This document shows, in pieces, positions 30,527 to 39,719 of a stretch of 64,000 nucleotides of DNA. The translations under genes were made by a program, and so were the position numbers. Positions within the stretch are counted from its first letter, which is position 1. Every line of letters begins with the position of its first letter. The notes below the pieces were generated by a model. The model was not told where the DNA came from. It did not search any database and saw only the letters and a list, made by a program, of their open reading frames with translations. The stretch comes from Enterovibrio baiacu (GTDB lineage: Bacteria > Pseudomonadota > Gammaproteobacteria > Enterobacterales > Vibrionaceae), in contig NZ_SCHN01000010.1 in NCBI RefSeq assembly GCF_004120195.1, forward strand, positions 62,001 through 126,000. The letters run 5' to 3'.

Positions 30527-31152
30527 AAATTGTTCAGCACAATTTGCATCATCGGCGCGATGAAACACACTGAGTGTGGAGAAACAAGGTTCCCTGTTGC
30601 ATGTTCCGCTCAAATCCGTGAAACGGTATGGGGGAAGATCAAACAGGCATCGTCATCCTGTTTCAATAAAGCACCTAGTCGAGGAAGGAAGACAACCATT
30701 CGTAAAACACCGTACGAATAAACAAACATGCCAACGACTTTACGTTTCTAACTCTGCCATCTTTTCAAGCGTCAAAATGTCTTCTTATGTAGACAAAGCT
30801 AATAAGAGTGCTAATTGCTTGGTTAGAAGTGCATACAGTTGCTGTTAGATTGCTTTGATTTTTTTAGTCTTGCTTTCTTTCCCAACTCACTTTCTCGCTC
30901 GATAACGGCGTACAACATTGCAGACAGCGCGGCGAAGCGTGACGAGACTTCAGTCATCAGAGTGATTGGCAAAGCGTTTAACAGCCGCGTTTCCCGCCTG
31001 CAAACGTTGTAATGCATGCACGTTGAGGGCGCACATCCACCGCAAAAAAGCCAATCGGTTACTGATCACTCTCGCCAGTTTCCGTTTCCAGTCCTAATCG
31101 TGAGTTATTCCTAGCAACGACGTTGATCGCTAACCGCCAGTAACGCCTAAAG

Positions 31153-31184
31153 AAAAAAACACGGACAAGCAAACACCCGTCCGT
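31153..31184 (-). terminator. Probable minus-strand terminator
   Basis: On the minus strand ACGGAC pairs with GTCCGT over a 12-nt loop and is followed by G and seven T residues. It would end a transcript coming from the lipoprotein gene or from a promoter in the 290 bp between. Confidence 0.5.
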
Positions 31185-31474
31185 TATGCGCCATCTGTAG
31201 AGGGGGGCAATGAGGTTGGCAACTCAACACCCTCAGCAATGTGGCTAACTAACAATCAAGTCAATCGATGCACAAATTGATCCAATTATTTAGGCACACC
31301 AAATCAATGGGTTATGTAAAGAGAAGAAATAGACAGGCAATTTATGACTCAACATTTAGCAAATTCTCGCTCGAAATGACAAAAAGTTGCCCGAAGCAAG
31401 ATCACGGAGAATGTTAAATAAATGCAATAATTTTAATGTGTTAACCATACTAAAACGATGACATCGGTGCTGTT

Positions 31475-32164
31475 TTAGATGGGGAAGAAGGTCATAGAAG
31501 CGACACCGTGCACCACTTGGTTGATTGCACGGTTTGTGCTGTCGGAGACCATTTTCGCCATCATGTCTTGGATAATGATCATTTGGCCAAGGGTGCGCTC
31601 AAAGCTGTAATTCGGCGTACCGTCGAGTGTGAGCCCATTACCAAGCAGCAATAACTCCCCTTTTTCGTCCTCGCGGGTATTGAGTAGCCAAGCAACGGTT
31701 TCGAGATTGCGTGCGCTGTTATAAAGCTTTTGCTGGTCAATATCATCGAGAATGAAAAACTCGAGTTGGTGGTTATAGCTGCTGCTCAACATGCCCGTGA
31801 CGCCTACCATCAAAGCAAAGACCCTGTCCCCCTCAAACCGCTCTGCAAATGCCAAATGAAGGGCATCCACGCCATCAACATACCCGAGCTCTGGATAGCC
31901 ATAGACAGGGCGCTCAATGGTCATGACAGCGTCAAGGCGAGAGGTCACGGTTTGGTTGGGGACTTTGGCAAGCTCTCTGGGGTTGCGTTTATAGAGTTTG
32001 ATCATCAGGCTTCGCGTGAGCGAACGCACTTCAGCGATATGAATATCCGTGATCAAATCCATGTCTGATTTGGCGAGGTTTTTAATATCAAAAGGACGGC
32101 TATTGCTGCTGCAGGCACTCAGCATAAAAACACACATCATTATCAAGCAACGACGAACAACCAT
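31475..32164 (-). CDS. Putative lipoprotein of unknown function
   Basis: 229 residues. The signal sequence ends with a lipobox (CLIMMCVFMLSACSS), so lipidation on the cysteine is expected, with Ser at +2 favouring the outer membrane. The mature part is mixed alpha/beta, with long helices (ITDIHIAEVRSLTRSLMIKLY) and a hydrophobic LHLAFAERFEGDRVFALMVG. No catalytic motif; conserved-looking but unnamed. AAGGA lies eight bases before the ATG. Faces the DUF445 gene across a 295-bp gap that holds a palindromic repeat. Confidence 0.75.
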   Translation of the reverse strand: MVVRRCLIMMCVFMLSACSSNSRPFDIKNLAKSDMDLITDIHIAEVRSLTRSLMIKLYKRNPRELAKVPNQTVTSRLDAVMTIERPVYGYPELGYVDGVDALHLAFAERFEGDRVFALMVGVTGMLSSSYNHQLEFFILDDIDQQKLYNSARNLETVAWLLNTREDEKGELLLLGNGLTLDGTPNYSFERTLGQMIIIQDMMAKMVSDSTNRAINQVVHGVASMTFFPI

Positions 32165-32189
32165 CCTTTGTAATCCTTTTACTGAATGC

Positions 32190-32236
32190 TATACCCAAAC
32201 AACCTGAAGATGCAGGATTCAGGTTGTTTGGGTATA
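32190..32236. repeat. Vibrio-type palindromic repeat, copy 2
   Basis: TATACCCAAACAACCTGAA and its exact reverse complement flank the 9-nt loop GATGCAGGA: a perfect 19-bp stem, differing from copy 1 at 26578-26624 by one arm base. Here it sits upstream of two divergent genes, so it is not acting as a simple terminator. Confidence 0.85.
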
Positions 32237-32459
32237 TACCTTCAAGATTAATCGACTTCACACAAACAAGTGCGGCGCGTTATCAGAATTTCTCGTGATC
32301 TCTCAAAGCAGGCGGTTTTGATTGTCCCTTATGGTTCTGTCCATCCGTGTCAGACACCGCGCCCATCCTGCCTCATTTTTCATGGTAATAGCCGTTGTTC
32401 TGCACGGCATCGTCCATTAGAATCCCCGCTTTCTACATTGAATTCAAAGAGCAATAACA

Positions 32460-33167
32460 ATGAATAAAAGCTTTCTGACTAACGTCATTGCTGCCGCTAT
32501 TTTTGCTGCTGGTTACTACCTTGACCAACCTATTGCCCTTTATGGCGGTTTGTTTGCGCTGTCAGGCTCATTGACCAACTTGTTGGCCGTTCACATGCTG
32601 TTTGAAAAAGTGCCGGGCCTTTACGGTTCTGGGGTTATTCAAGCGCGCTTTGAAGCCTTCAAACTGGGCATTAAATCCTTGATGATGGATCAGTTCTTTA
32701 CCAAGGAAAATATCGATCGCTTCCTCAATAAAGAAATGACCGATGGCACCAGCTTGAATCTTTCACCGATCATCGAAAAAATCGACTTCAACCCGACATT
32801 CGATGGCCTTGTTGATGTGATAAACAACAGCCAGTTCGGCGGCATGTTGATGATGTTTGGTGGTTCAGAAGCCCTCACGCCTTTGCGTGAACCTTTCGTC
32901 GAGAAAATGCGCGAATCTGTAGTCGACATTACTCAGCAAGATGGCTTCCGTGATGCGTTGAAAAACCAAATCGAACAGCCTGACATGATGGGTGACATCA
33001 CCGCCAACATTGAAACTGTGATTGAGCAGCGCTTGGATGAACTCACCCCAGACATGGTGAAAGACATTGTTCAGACGATGATCCGCGAACACTTAGGCTG
33101 GCTCGTGGTTTGGGGTGGTGTGTTCGGTGGTTTGATTGGTGTGGTGTCTGCACTTCTCACGGCGTAA
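32460..33167 (+). CDS. DUF445 family membrane protein
   Basis: 235 residues. An N-terminal membrane region (NVIAAAIFAAGYYL, then LYGGLFALSGSLTNLLAVHM) and a C-terminal helix (LGWLVVWGGVFGGLIGVVSALLTA) enclose a soluble helical segment. The opening GSLTNLLAVHMLFEKVPGLYGSGVI with its conserved asparagine is the DUF445 signature. Inner-membrane protein of unknown function. Stands alone, with a strong terminator after it. Confidence 0.88.
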   Translation: MNKSFLTNVIAAAIFAAGYYLDQPIALYGGLFALSGSLTNLLAVHMLFEKVPGLYGSGVIQARFEAFKLGIKSLMMDQFFTKENIDRFLNKEMTDGTSLNLSPIIEKIDFNPTFDGLVDVINNSQFGGMLMMFGGSEALTPLREPFVEKMRESVVDITQQDGFRDALKNQIEQPDMMGDITANIETVIEQRLDELTPDMVKDIVQTMIREHLGWLVVWGGVFGGLIGVVSALLTA

Positions 33168-33488
33168 CCCCCCTAAAAAGCTATCGCTGAAACAGAAGGG
33201 TAAACGCCCACTCTGCGCGGCTTTCCATTGAAATACAAACCGAAAAACGGCACCGATTAGGTGCCGTTTTTTTATCTCGACCTTTCTCCTTCGCCACCTT
33301 TTCCCCGATATAAACCGTTTAATAAGTCACATTCCTTGGGGGGCAGTTCACAAATATCTGATCTGGTTGCCAATTTTAAGTACGCCTTAACACGCCTTTA
33401 AGCATTCACTCCTACAATATTAGCCAGACACTCGTCGCACAATTGTGACGAATACCACTGCTTTCTGACCATCACATGAGGTGAATAC
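33168..33488. other. Intergenic region with terminator, otherwise unremarkable
   Basis: This holds the DUF445 terminator and the promoter side of the outer-membrane-protein gene. A small palindrome CACAATTGTG at 33439-33448 is the only other structure noticed; no coding frame seen. Confidence 0.5.
33243..33273 (+). terminator. Terminator after DUF445 gene
   Basis: AAAACGGCACC pairs with GGTGCCGTTTT over the 5-nt loop GATTA, followed by T residues. Confidence 0.92.
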
Positions 33489-34004
33489 ATGGCCATCAAA
33501 CGGATCATTACAGCCCTTCCTGCACTTGGTGCTTTACTTTTTGCATCTTCTTCTACTGCCATGGTGCTTCCTCTTCAAATCGGTGCAGATGCAGGTATCA
33601 CGGACGTGAAATACAAAGGAAACAGCGCAACAGGCTATTTCTGGGCGATTAACGGCACGTTACGCATCAACGATTTCACCAGTGTGTATTCTGGTTACGG
33701 CGAAACCACGGCCGACATTCCGGATGACGCTGGCATTGATCAAGATTTTAAATCCACCTCCATTCCGCTTGCACTGCAAGTGAACCTGCCAATTGTGCTG
33801 GGTGATGTTTACGTGCGTGGTGGCGGTAACTACTACGAAAACACCTACGCGACCGAGTCTGAAGATGGTTGGGGTGTACTGGGTGCCGTCGGCATTAGCC
33901 TTGCGCCAGCGATTGGCCCAGGCTTGGCGCTGGAATTGGGTTATCAAGATCGCGGTAGCGCAGAAACCAGCACCGTGTCTGTGGGCGCGAAGCTGAACTT
34001 CTAA
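33489..34004 (+). CDS. YfaZ-like outer-membrane beta-barrel protein
   Basis: 171 residues with a signal peptide (MAIKRIITALPALGALLFAS). The mature protein alternates polar and apolar residues in strands typical of an 8-stranded barrel (GYFWAINGTLRINDF, DVYVRGGGNYYEN, ALELGYQDRG) and ends in KLNF, a terminal Phe recognised by the BAM machinery. Resembles the YfaZ family of small outer-membrane proteins. GAGGTGAATAC precedes the ATG. Stands alone between two terminators. Confidence 0.85.
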   Translation: MAIKRIITALPALGALLFASSSTAMVLPLQIGADAGITDVKYKGNSATGYFWAINGTLRINDFTSVYSGYGETTADIPDDAGIDQDFKSTSIPLALQVNLPIVLGDVYVRGGGNYYENTYATESEDGWGVLGAVGISLAPAIGPGLALELGYQDRGSAETSTVSVGAKLNF

Positions 34005-34122
34005 CCAGCGTGTTTAACTCTGAGGTTTCGCGCTGTACACTGCTGAAGTGTTCTATGTAGACGTAAATACGTAGATGCTCTGATACATAAACACACAGCG
34101 AAAACGCATGACATACACGATC

Positions 34123-34149
34123 AAAAAAGCGCCTTATCGGCGCTTTTTT
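34123..34149. terminator. Bidirectional terminator
   Basis: AAAAAAGCGCC pairs with GGCGCTTTTTT over a 5-nt loop between the porin-like gene (plus) and olsF (minus). Confidence 0.92.
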
Positions 34150-34202
34150 CTTTTTGGTGCTCGCGAAAGTTCACGAGCGTGACGTCCTAATAGCGAGGCA
34201 GT

Positions 34203-35990
34203 TTACGTATCTTCGGCTTCCGATGTGGCTTCCGATGCGGTTTCGTCAGCATGAAAAGCAAGATAACGCTGGGCTTCTTCTTTCCCCATATAGCGCCCTA
34301 AGGTTCTGACAGGCACGTTACGAAGATCCACCACAATCAGGCCATCCAGCGCATCGTTGAACGCAGGGTCAACGTTAAAGCACACCAGTTTGCCGTTTAA
34401 GCCGAGGTACTGCCTTAGCAGGACAGGCACGCCCAACCCTTCACTCATGCGCCCAATCACTTTGGACAAGAGCTGCATGTCGCCCAAACCAGAAAGCATC
34501 GACGTGTGCCAAGGCACGGGGGACGAGTTCTCAAGCGGCGTGGTCGGTTGAACCAACTTCGCCATGCCTTCGTCGTAGTGGTGAATGCTCAAGCTCTCTG
34601 CAAGCAAACGACGCGCTTGTAACGGGTAATCATTGCTGATGCTGACAGGGCCAAACAGCGTCGTGATGTCAGGGTCACGACTCACATAAGTCGCAATGCC
34701 TTTCCAAAGCAGCAACAAGGCGCTCAAGCTGCGTTGGTATTTCACATCAATCACGGAGCGGCCCATTTCCAACGCATTGCCCATGCTTTGGATGAGGCGT
34801 TCGTCATATTGGAACAAGCTGCGAGAATACAAACCGTCCAAACCACGTCGCGCAATGATGTCATCAACACGTCCAATGCGGTAAGCACCCACCAATTGCT
34901 TTGCGTCACGATCCCAAATAAACAAGTGTTTGTAGTCGTTATCGTAATCATCTAAATCACAGGCAAGGCCTGTCCCTTCGCCCACCGCACGAAAATTCAC
35001 TTCTCGAATACGGCCAATATCCTGCAACACATTCGGGATCTGTGTGCTTTCGCAACACAGCACATCGAATTCGCCAGAGGACAACAGGTGTGAAGACGCT
35101 GGCAATGCGTCGATTTCGGCTTGCAACACATCGCCATCGGCTTCAGGTGCAATGGCTTCGCCCGCGCTTTCTTGCAGCGGAGACGTTAGCGTCGTTTCAC
35201 GGCTTAATAAGTACGTATTTAAACGCAGGTAATTGACGAGCGAATCATCAGATTCAAAGCCGCGGCTCTCTTTCCATGCGATCGGCTCACCGATAGAAAT
35301 AGGAATAGACTGCCCGCGCTTATTGAGCAGCTCACGACCGAGAAGCGCCGTGCGCAGCAGCGGGTGAATGCCTCCCGCTCGGTAGAACTTACGGCTGTTT
35401 CGGCCACCGATGAAGACAGGCAACGCGGCCGCTTTGTGTTTTCTTACCATGGCACCGACAGAGCGACTCCACGCTTTATCGCGCAGTAGACCGTTCTCAT
35501 CAAAGGTTGATACTTCACCCGCAGGAAATACCAGCAACAAGCCACCATCACTCAGATGTTGGTGGGCTTCGCGAAGTGCGCGCATGTTTGCACGTCGGGC
35601 GTTTTCACCTTCAAACACATCTACACCAATGAACAAATCGCTCAATTCAGGAATGCGTTTTAGATAGTGGTTCGCCAACACTTTGACGTCACTGCGCACT
35701 TGTCGCAGCAGTTTCGCCAGAATGACACCTTCCACACCGCCCAATGGGTGATTGGCAACAACCACTGTCGTGCCCGATGCTGGAACGTGTTCTATGTCAG
35801 AGGGAGACGCAAAATAATCAATCCCCAGCACATCTAAGGTGTAAGTGAGGAAGGCATCTGTATCGAGCTCATCCGGGCGCTTGCGGTAATATTTGTCGAG
35901 GGTGCGAAGTCCAGTAATGGACTCTAGCGTTTTCTCTACAACGCCAAATGGGCTCTTTCTCGGCAACAAAAAGGGGCTGGTTGTCGTCAT
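34203..35990 (-). CDS. olsF: Bifunctional ornithine lipid synthase OlsF
   Basis: 595 residues from the ATG at 35990, with GGGAG six bases upstream (a GTG four codons earlier is less likely). The N-terminal ~280 residues are a PlsC-type acyltransferase (VVVANHPLGGVEG at ~77-88, LLLVFPAGEVST); the C-terminal half is a GNAT-like domain of the OlsB/hemolysin type (LACDLDDYDNDYKHLFIWDR, then GAYRIGR and EMGRSVID). In OlsF enzymes the C-terminal part N-acylates ornithine and the N-terminal part O-acylates the lyso-lipid, giving phosphorus-free membrane lipids under phosphate stress. V. cholerae has a homologue. No Pho box was identified. Confidence 0.88.
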   Translation of the reverse strand: MTTTSPFLLPRKSPFGVVEKTLESITGLRTLDKYYRKRPDELDTDAFLTYTLDVLGIDYFASPSDIEHVPASGTTVVVANHPLGGVEGVILAKLLRQVRSDVKVLANHYLKRIPELSDLFIGVDVFEGENARRANMRALREAHQHLSDGGLLLVFPAGEVSTFDENGLLRDKAWSRSVGAMVRKHKAAALPVFIGGRNSRKFYRAGGIHPLLRTALLGRELLNKRGQSIPISIGEPIAWKESRGFESDDSLVNYLRLNTYLLSRETTLTSPLQESAGEAIAPEADGDVLQAEIDALPASSHLLSSGEFDVLCCESTQIPNVLQDIGRIREVNFRAVGEGTGLACDLDDYDNDYKHLFIWDRDAKQLVGAYRIGRVDDIIARRGLDGLYSRSLFQYDERLIQSMGNALEMGRSVIDVKYQRSLSALLLLWKGIATYVSRDPDITTLFGPVSISNDYPLQARRLLAESLSIHHYDEGMAKLVQPTTPLENSSPVPWHTSMLSGLGDMQLLSKVIGRMSEGLGVPVLLRQYLGLNGKLVCFNVDPAFNDALDGLIVVDLRNVPVRTLGRYMGKEEAQRYLAFHADETASEATSEAEDT

Positions 35991-36091
35991 GGGTTCTCCC
36001 ACTTATTCTTTTTCACTGAGACCGAGCAAGATGGAGCACTGCAGATGCTCGGCCAGTGAGTTATTTATTTTTTACGCTGAATAATGAGCGC

Positions 36092-36523
36092 TTATTTACG
36101 TTTTTCCCAGTTCTCGTCACCTTTAACGATGAAACCTGGAATATCGGTATGCCATGTCTCTGACACTTTTTTGTCGTAATTCAGATAGAGCTTGTTATCC
36201 ACGATTTTCCAATAGGTTGGGTCGCCTGGCGCTAAGCCATCATTGGCTGCGATGGCCCATGCACAGTGACCGCCATATTGCGGTGCGTACTTCTCAGGGT
36301 TTGCCAGAAACTTGTCGAGGTTTTCTTGGCTCGCAAACTTCCAATCTGCACCGCGATATTCTGTTTCAAACTCCGATTTCCCTTCAATCGGGCCGCCTTC
36401 CCAAAATGAGACGGTGTCATAGCCACTCACCGCATCGTTGTTGAAAAGACCGGTATAAATCTCTTGCGCTGCAAACGTCGTTGACGAAAACAACAACGAC
36501 ATCAGAAGTAAAAAACGTTTCAT
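36092..36523 (-). CDS. Exported YHS domain protein (paralogue 1)
   Basis: 143 residues, signal peptide MKRFLLLMSLLFSSTTFA. A YHS domain occupies most of the mature part: NNDAVSGYDTVSFWEGG, then YRGADWKFASQENLDKFLAN and YGGHCAWAIA, ending WHTDIPGF. The Gly-Tyr-Asp and His-Cys positions are those thought to bind metal or haem-like ligands in YHS proteins. Very similar to the next gene, so a tandem duplication. Confidence 0.9.
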   Translation of the reverse strand: MKRFLLLMSLLFSSTTFAAQEIYTGLFNNDAVSGYDTVSFWEGGPIEGKSEFETEYRGADWKFASQENLDKFLANPEKYAPQYGGHCAWAIAANDGLAPGDPTYWKIVDNKLYLNYDKKVSETWHTDIPGFIVKGDENWEKRK

Positions 36524-36648
36524 GATATAGATTCCCTTTTTCCGCCCTCATCGATTTCTTAGTGTCGACGTAGGGATAAATGTAAAAAATGAAGCCATGC
36601 ACGGTAACGATCAGGTCATGCTGTTACCGTGCACACAGTATTAAGCGA

Positions 36649-37077
36649 TTAACGCTTCGCCCAGTTGTCATCACCCAGTTCAATGAAACCCGGAATGTCC
36701 GCATTCCATTTGTTCTGAATATCGTCGTCGTAGTTTAGGTACAACTTACCGTCTACCACTTTCCAGTGGTCAGGGTCACCCGGCGCTAAATCGTCTTTCT
36801 CAGCGATAGCCCAAGCACAATATCCACCGTACTGTGGCGCGTACTTGTCAGGGTCAGCCAAAAACTTGTCTAAATTAGCTTGGCTCGAAAACAGCCAATC
36901 TGCCCCTTTATATTCAGTTTTGAACGATGATTTTCCTTCAACAGGCTTGCCATCGTGAAACGAGACAGTGTCATACCCGCTCACGGCTTTATTGCTAAAG
37001 AAGCCGGTATAAATGTCGTCAGACGCCATTGCGAATGAACTAAAAAACAACGAAATAAGAAGAAGTAAACGAGACAT
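36649..37077 (-). CDS. Exported YHS domain protein (paralogue 2)
   Basis: 142 residues from the ATG at 37077 (AAAGGAG upstream); the open frame extends to 37158 into the NRDE gene without a better site. Signal peptide MSRLLLLISLFFSSFAMA, then the same YHS layout as its neighbour (NKAVSGYDTVSFHDGK, YGGYCAWAIAEKDD, WNADIPGF), but His before the Cys is Tyr. The two copies look roughly two-thirds identical by eye. Downstream of NRDE/DinB genes on the same strand. Confidence 0.9.
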   Translation of the reverse strand: MSRLLLLISLFFSSFAMASDDIYTGFFSNKAVSGYDTVSFHDGKPVEGKSSFKTEYKGADWLFSSQANLDKFLADPDKYAPQYGGYCAWAIAEKDDLAPGDPDHWKVVDGKLYLNYDDDIQNKWNADIPGFIELGDDNWAKR

Positions 37078-37138
37078 TTTTGTGCTCCTTTGAAAAAAAT
37101 AAGTGCTACCTATAAGACCGAGGAAGCCCTTAGTTCTT

Positions 37139-37894
37139 TCACACTTTTTCACTCGCAACCAATTTCAATCGCGGTGTGTTTTTCTGCAAATGTGTTGTGA
37201 CAGCAGGGCCTTCCTTGCATGGCGCGCCATCGACATAAGCCATCTGCATTTCATCTTCATTCACTTTCACGTGCGTAAAGCTCACGGTGTTGGCATCTTC
37301 GCGGTGCATACACACAGATTTGTAACCCGCTTCAGGCACATGACTGCGATGAAACGCCCACGCCTTTTCCACGGTGCGCGGTTCCGTCATGATGGATTGG
37401 TACGCCTCTTGGCGGGCAAGCATCACTTCTTCATACGCCACGGACGATGAAATCATGGGTTCTTTACTTGGGCGCTGGGTCAGCACATGGCCATCCCATT
37501 GAAACGCGATCACATGCCCTTGGTTTGCAGACAAATCTGGCGCGAACACCAACAAGGTAAAGGGCGCGTAAGAGCCGAGGTGGAGATCGTTCAACACCGC
37601 CACAACGTCAGCCACACAGGCAGACGGGGCAAGCCGTTTCACCAACAAACCACGGCTGATCAAAGGCAAATCAGGAATATCGCCTTGGTAAAAGTTCAAC
37701 AAGCACAAAGACAGGCCTTGGTTATTCATGGCAATCCATGTGCCGCCGCCGTCTGGGTCAACCGGCATGGCAAACTGCACATCGTTTTGCGTGAAATGCT
37801 GAGGTGGTTGCGCAATCGCACGGCCTTTTTGCTCATCGCGATTGAAAAACACTTCATAGCCCTTATCGTGCAATAACCAACTTACGGTACACAT
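37139..37894 (-). CDS. NRDE (TANGO2-like) family protein
   Basis: 251 residues beginning MCTVSWLLHDKGYEVFFNRDE, with the family-defining N-terminal Cys and NRDE motif; GGTWIAMNNQGLSLCLLN and SRGLLV follow. The fold is Ntn-hydrolase-like, with Cys2 a possible nucleophile after Met removal. Bacterial relatives have been linked to haem handling. The ATG overlaps the stop of the DinB gene by one base (TAATG), so the two are co-translated. Confidence 0.92.
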   Translation of the reverse strand: MCTVSWLLHDKGYEVFFNRDEQKGRAIAQPPQHFTQNDVQFAMPVDPDGGGTWIAMNNQGLSLCLLNFYQGDIPDLPLISRGLLVKRLAPSACVADVVAVLNDLHLGSYAPFTLLVFAPDLSANQGHVIAFQWDGHVLTQRPSKEPMISSSVAYEEVMLARQEAYQSIMTEPRTVEKAWAFHRSHVPEAGYKSVCMHREDANTVSFTHVKVNEDEMQMAYVDGAPCKEGPAVTTHLQKNTPRLKLVASEKV

Positions 37895-38448
37895 TAGTTC
37901 CCCCCACGACAGAACGTCGCAGTGGCAGGTGCCAAGCCGAAGCTGGCATCGGTTTCAATGCCCTGCGCACCCAAGCTCACGCGGATAAGCGCGAAATGGT
38001 GCACAGCATGGCTTGCCACAAAAGCCAACTCACGGCCCAGTGTCGATGCCGTAATGGACGGCGCATGGTGCGTCAGACTCACTTCGCCATTCACACGTAA
38101 CGCCATGTTGATAGACGCAGGCGTAATGCTAGCCAACCATTCAACGATCGCGTTCCACTCTGTCTGTGCAATCGTGAAATCAGTTTCCACAGGGTGAGCT
38201 CGGCGACGCGCGTCATAATCAATGAAATCGCTGTCTGGCCACGCCATTAAGGCATGGTAAACATCCAAAATATGTCGCATGTGCTGACCAATCGAACTTT
38301 GCAAATAAGGTGCAGCCACAAACTGGTATTGCTCATCATTCATCAAAGACAGTAAGTTTTGGGCTTGCTTTGCAACATCGAAGTTTCCCTCTACCTCTGC
38401 AGGTAAGGTGTGATCGTCATGCGTCGACGTTGCTTCCTTGGCTAACAT
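37894..38448 (-). CDS. DinB family (metal-dependent) protein
   Basis: 184 residues, predicted four-helix bundle. The DinB metal-binding histidines are visible as GQHMRHILDVYHAL and, late in the sequence, SHAVHHFALIRVSL. Members include bacillithiol transferases and thiol-linked enzymes; substrate unknown here. First gene of a two-gene operon with the NRDE protein. Confidence 0.88.
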   Translation of the reverse strand: MLAKEATSTHDDHTLPAEVEGNFDVAKQAQNLLSLMNDEQYQFVAAPYLQSSIGQHMRHILDVYHALMAWPDSDFIDYDARRRAHPVETDFTIAQTEWNAIVEWLASITPASINMALRVNGEVSLTHHAPSITASTLGRELAFVASHAVHHFALIRVSLGAQGIETDASFGLAPATATFCRGGN

Positions 38449-38582
38449 GCATTCCCCTTAGGTATCATCAATTCTCTCGTTCGTTTCATGGTTGTCATCG
38501 GCATCATTGTTATTATCAGACCGACTTTTTTAGATGGTGCTTTGTGTTTTCTTGGCGAAGTCCTTACCGAGCCGCCTGTCCA

Positions 38583-39719
38583 TTAATCTGTCGATGGGTA
38601 ATCTTGCACCAACGCTTTTTCTTTACGCCATGCGCGGTATAGCTCCATCAATGTCGGTACCTGGTGCCCCAATGCGCGCTGCTTGTTTCCAATTTCAAAC
38701 AACATGCGGTACTGCGTTAACAAGGTCGAAAACGCATCTTTCAGTGTCGCGCCGCGATCCCATATATGGGCGGCTTCACTGCTTGCGCCATTAGCCTCAA
38801 GCATCACGAAATCGTTACCCGCCATCAGACTGTCGATGTCTTTGAACTTAAGATCCAATCGTCCAAAATGATAACCGGGGAAATCGTTAAAAATTTCATC
38901 TAATCGATCCACCAGCGCATCGGTGATGTACGCATTGCCGTTACGAAATATCGCACCACGGCTATGGCTACCTGCAAACGCGAGGCGGAAGGTTTCCCCG
39001 TCAGCCAGCACCAAATCCAGTTTGTCTTCATGCCTTGCGCGGTAAAGGTGGCTCAATTGCCCCGCACGCGGATCGTCGTCGATTAGCTGCGCCAAATTGC
39101 GTTCGCCATCGCCCGTTACGAACGGGTTGTATTTCAATGTAAGAGAGAAAATACGGCCGCGTTCTTCGCCGGGGTAACGGACATAAAACACCCCCGCTTC
39201 CGCGTTGTACGGCGCTTTTTGTTGCAGCATTAATCGCGCGCCGTCAGGGAACAAACGCAAGTATTCTTCGAGTTCGCCCCGGTTTTCGACCAAGCGAACG
39301 CCCGCGCCACGACACCCTAAATCAGGCTTTGCGACAACCGGAAACCCCAACCCTTCTGCTTGAAGCAAAGACATGGCTTGATGCGCTTGCGATTCAGGGG
39401 ACGCATCGTTTTTTTCCCACATGACGTAGGGCAACACCCAAGGTTTTGCCTTTTCACCGGCAAGCGACAAGATGGCATCTTTGGATTCGCCCACCATGCC
39501 ACTGAGCTCAATGCCCGGGTTCGCTACTAGCGGCAAACTGAAACTGCGGTATTTAATGCCGTACCAAAGCCACTGCGCGACAACGGGGGTGTAGAAAAAC
39601 CATGCCGGCCAAAATTCAAACATCGAGAGCGGTTTGCCGTCAGTATCGAGGGTTGGCATACCATGGTTCACTGGCAACGCAGGTGAGGTTTTTTCGTCAA
39701 CCAGTTTTAATCTGTGCAA
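38583..39719 (-). CDS. ATP-grasp protein (RimK/D-Ala ligase-like)
   Basis: 378 residues from a TTG at 39719, chosen because AAGGAG lies eight bases before it; the frame runs to 39821 inside the DedA gene, and an ATG at 39659 is the next choice. ATP-grasp elements: LGFPVVAKPDLGCRGAGVRL (nucleotide-binding strand and glycine loop), MLQQKAPYNAEAGVFYVRYP, and a final FVMLEANGASSEAAHIWD with metal-binding Glu and Asn. A Trp-rich segment FWPAWFFYTPVVAQWLWYG near the N-terminus could touch the membrane. Overlaps the DedA gene end by 13 bases, so it is translationally coupled to a membrane protein. Confidence 0.85.
   Translation of the reverse strand: MHRLKLVDEKTSPALPVNHGMPTLDTDGKPLSMFEFWPAWFFYTPVVAQWLWYGIKYRSFSLPLVANPGIELSGMVGESKDAILSLAGEKAKPWVLPYVMWEKNDASPESQAHQAMSLLQAEGLGFPVVAKPDLGCRGAGVRLVENRGELEEYLRLFPDGARLMLQQKAPYNAEAGVFYVRYPGEERGRIFSLTLKYNPFVTGDGERNLAQLIDDDPRAGQLSHLYRARHEDKLDLVLADGETFRLAFAGSHSRGAIFRNGNAYITDALVDRLDEIFNDFPGYHFGRLDLKFKDIDSLMAGNDFVMLEANGASSEAAHIWDRGATLKDAFSTLLTQYRMLFEIGNKQRALGHQVPTLMELYRAWRKEKALVQDYPSTD

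Larger units (their letters stand above)
30490..31474. other. 985-bp gene-free gap with several hairpins
   Basis: No convincing coding region lies here; the short frames at 30576-30848 (+) and 30823-31017 (-) lack ribosome sites and have poor composition. Visible structures are a dyad GTGATTA...TAATCAC (30501-30526) upstream of the ATP-grasp gene, hairpins at 30527-30545, 30641-30663 and 30698-30719 (7-bp arms each), and a minus-strand terminator at 31153-31184. The last lies 290 bp beyond the stop of the lipoprotein gene, implying a long 3'UTR or a small RNA there. Confidence 0.5.

Noticed and set aside
30823-31017. 64-codon minus frame in the gene-free gap
   Set aside because: No ribosome site, odd composition, no neighbour or motif; a 44-codon version from an inner ATG was also considered and not supported.
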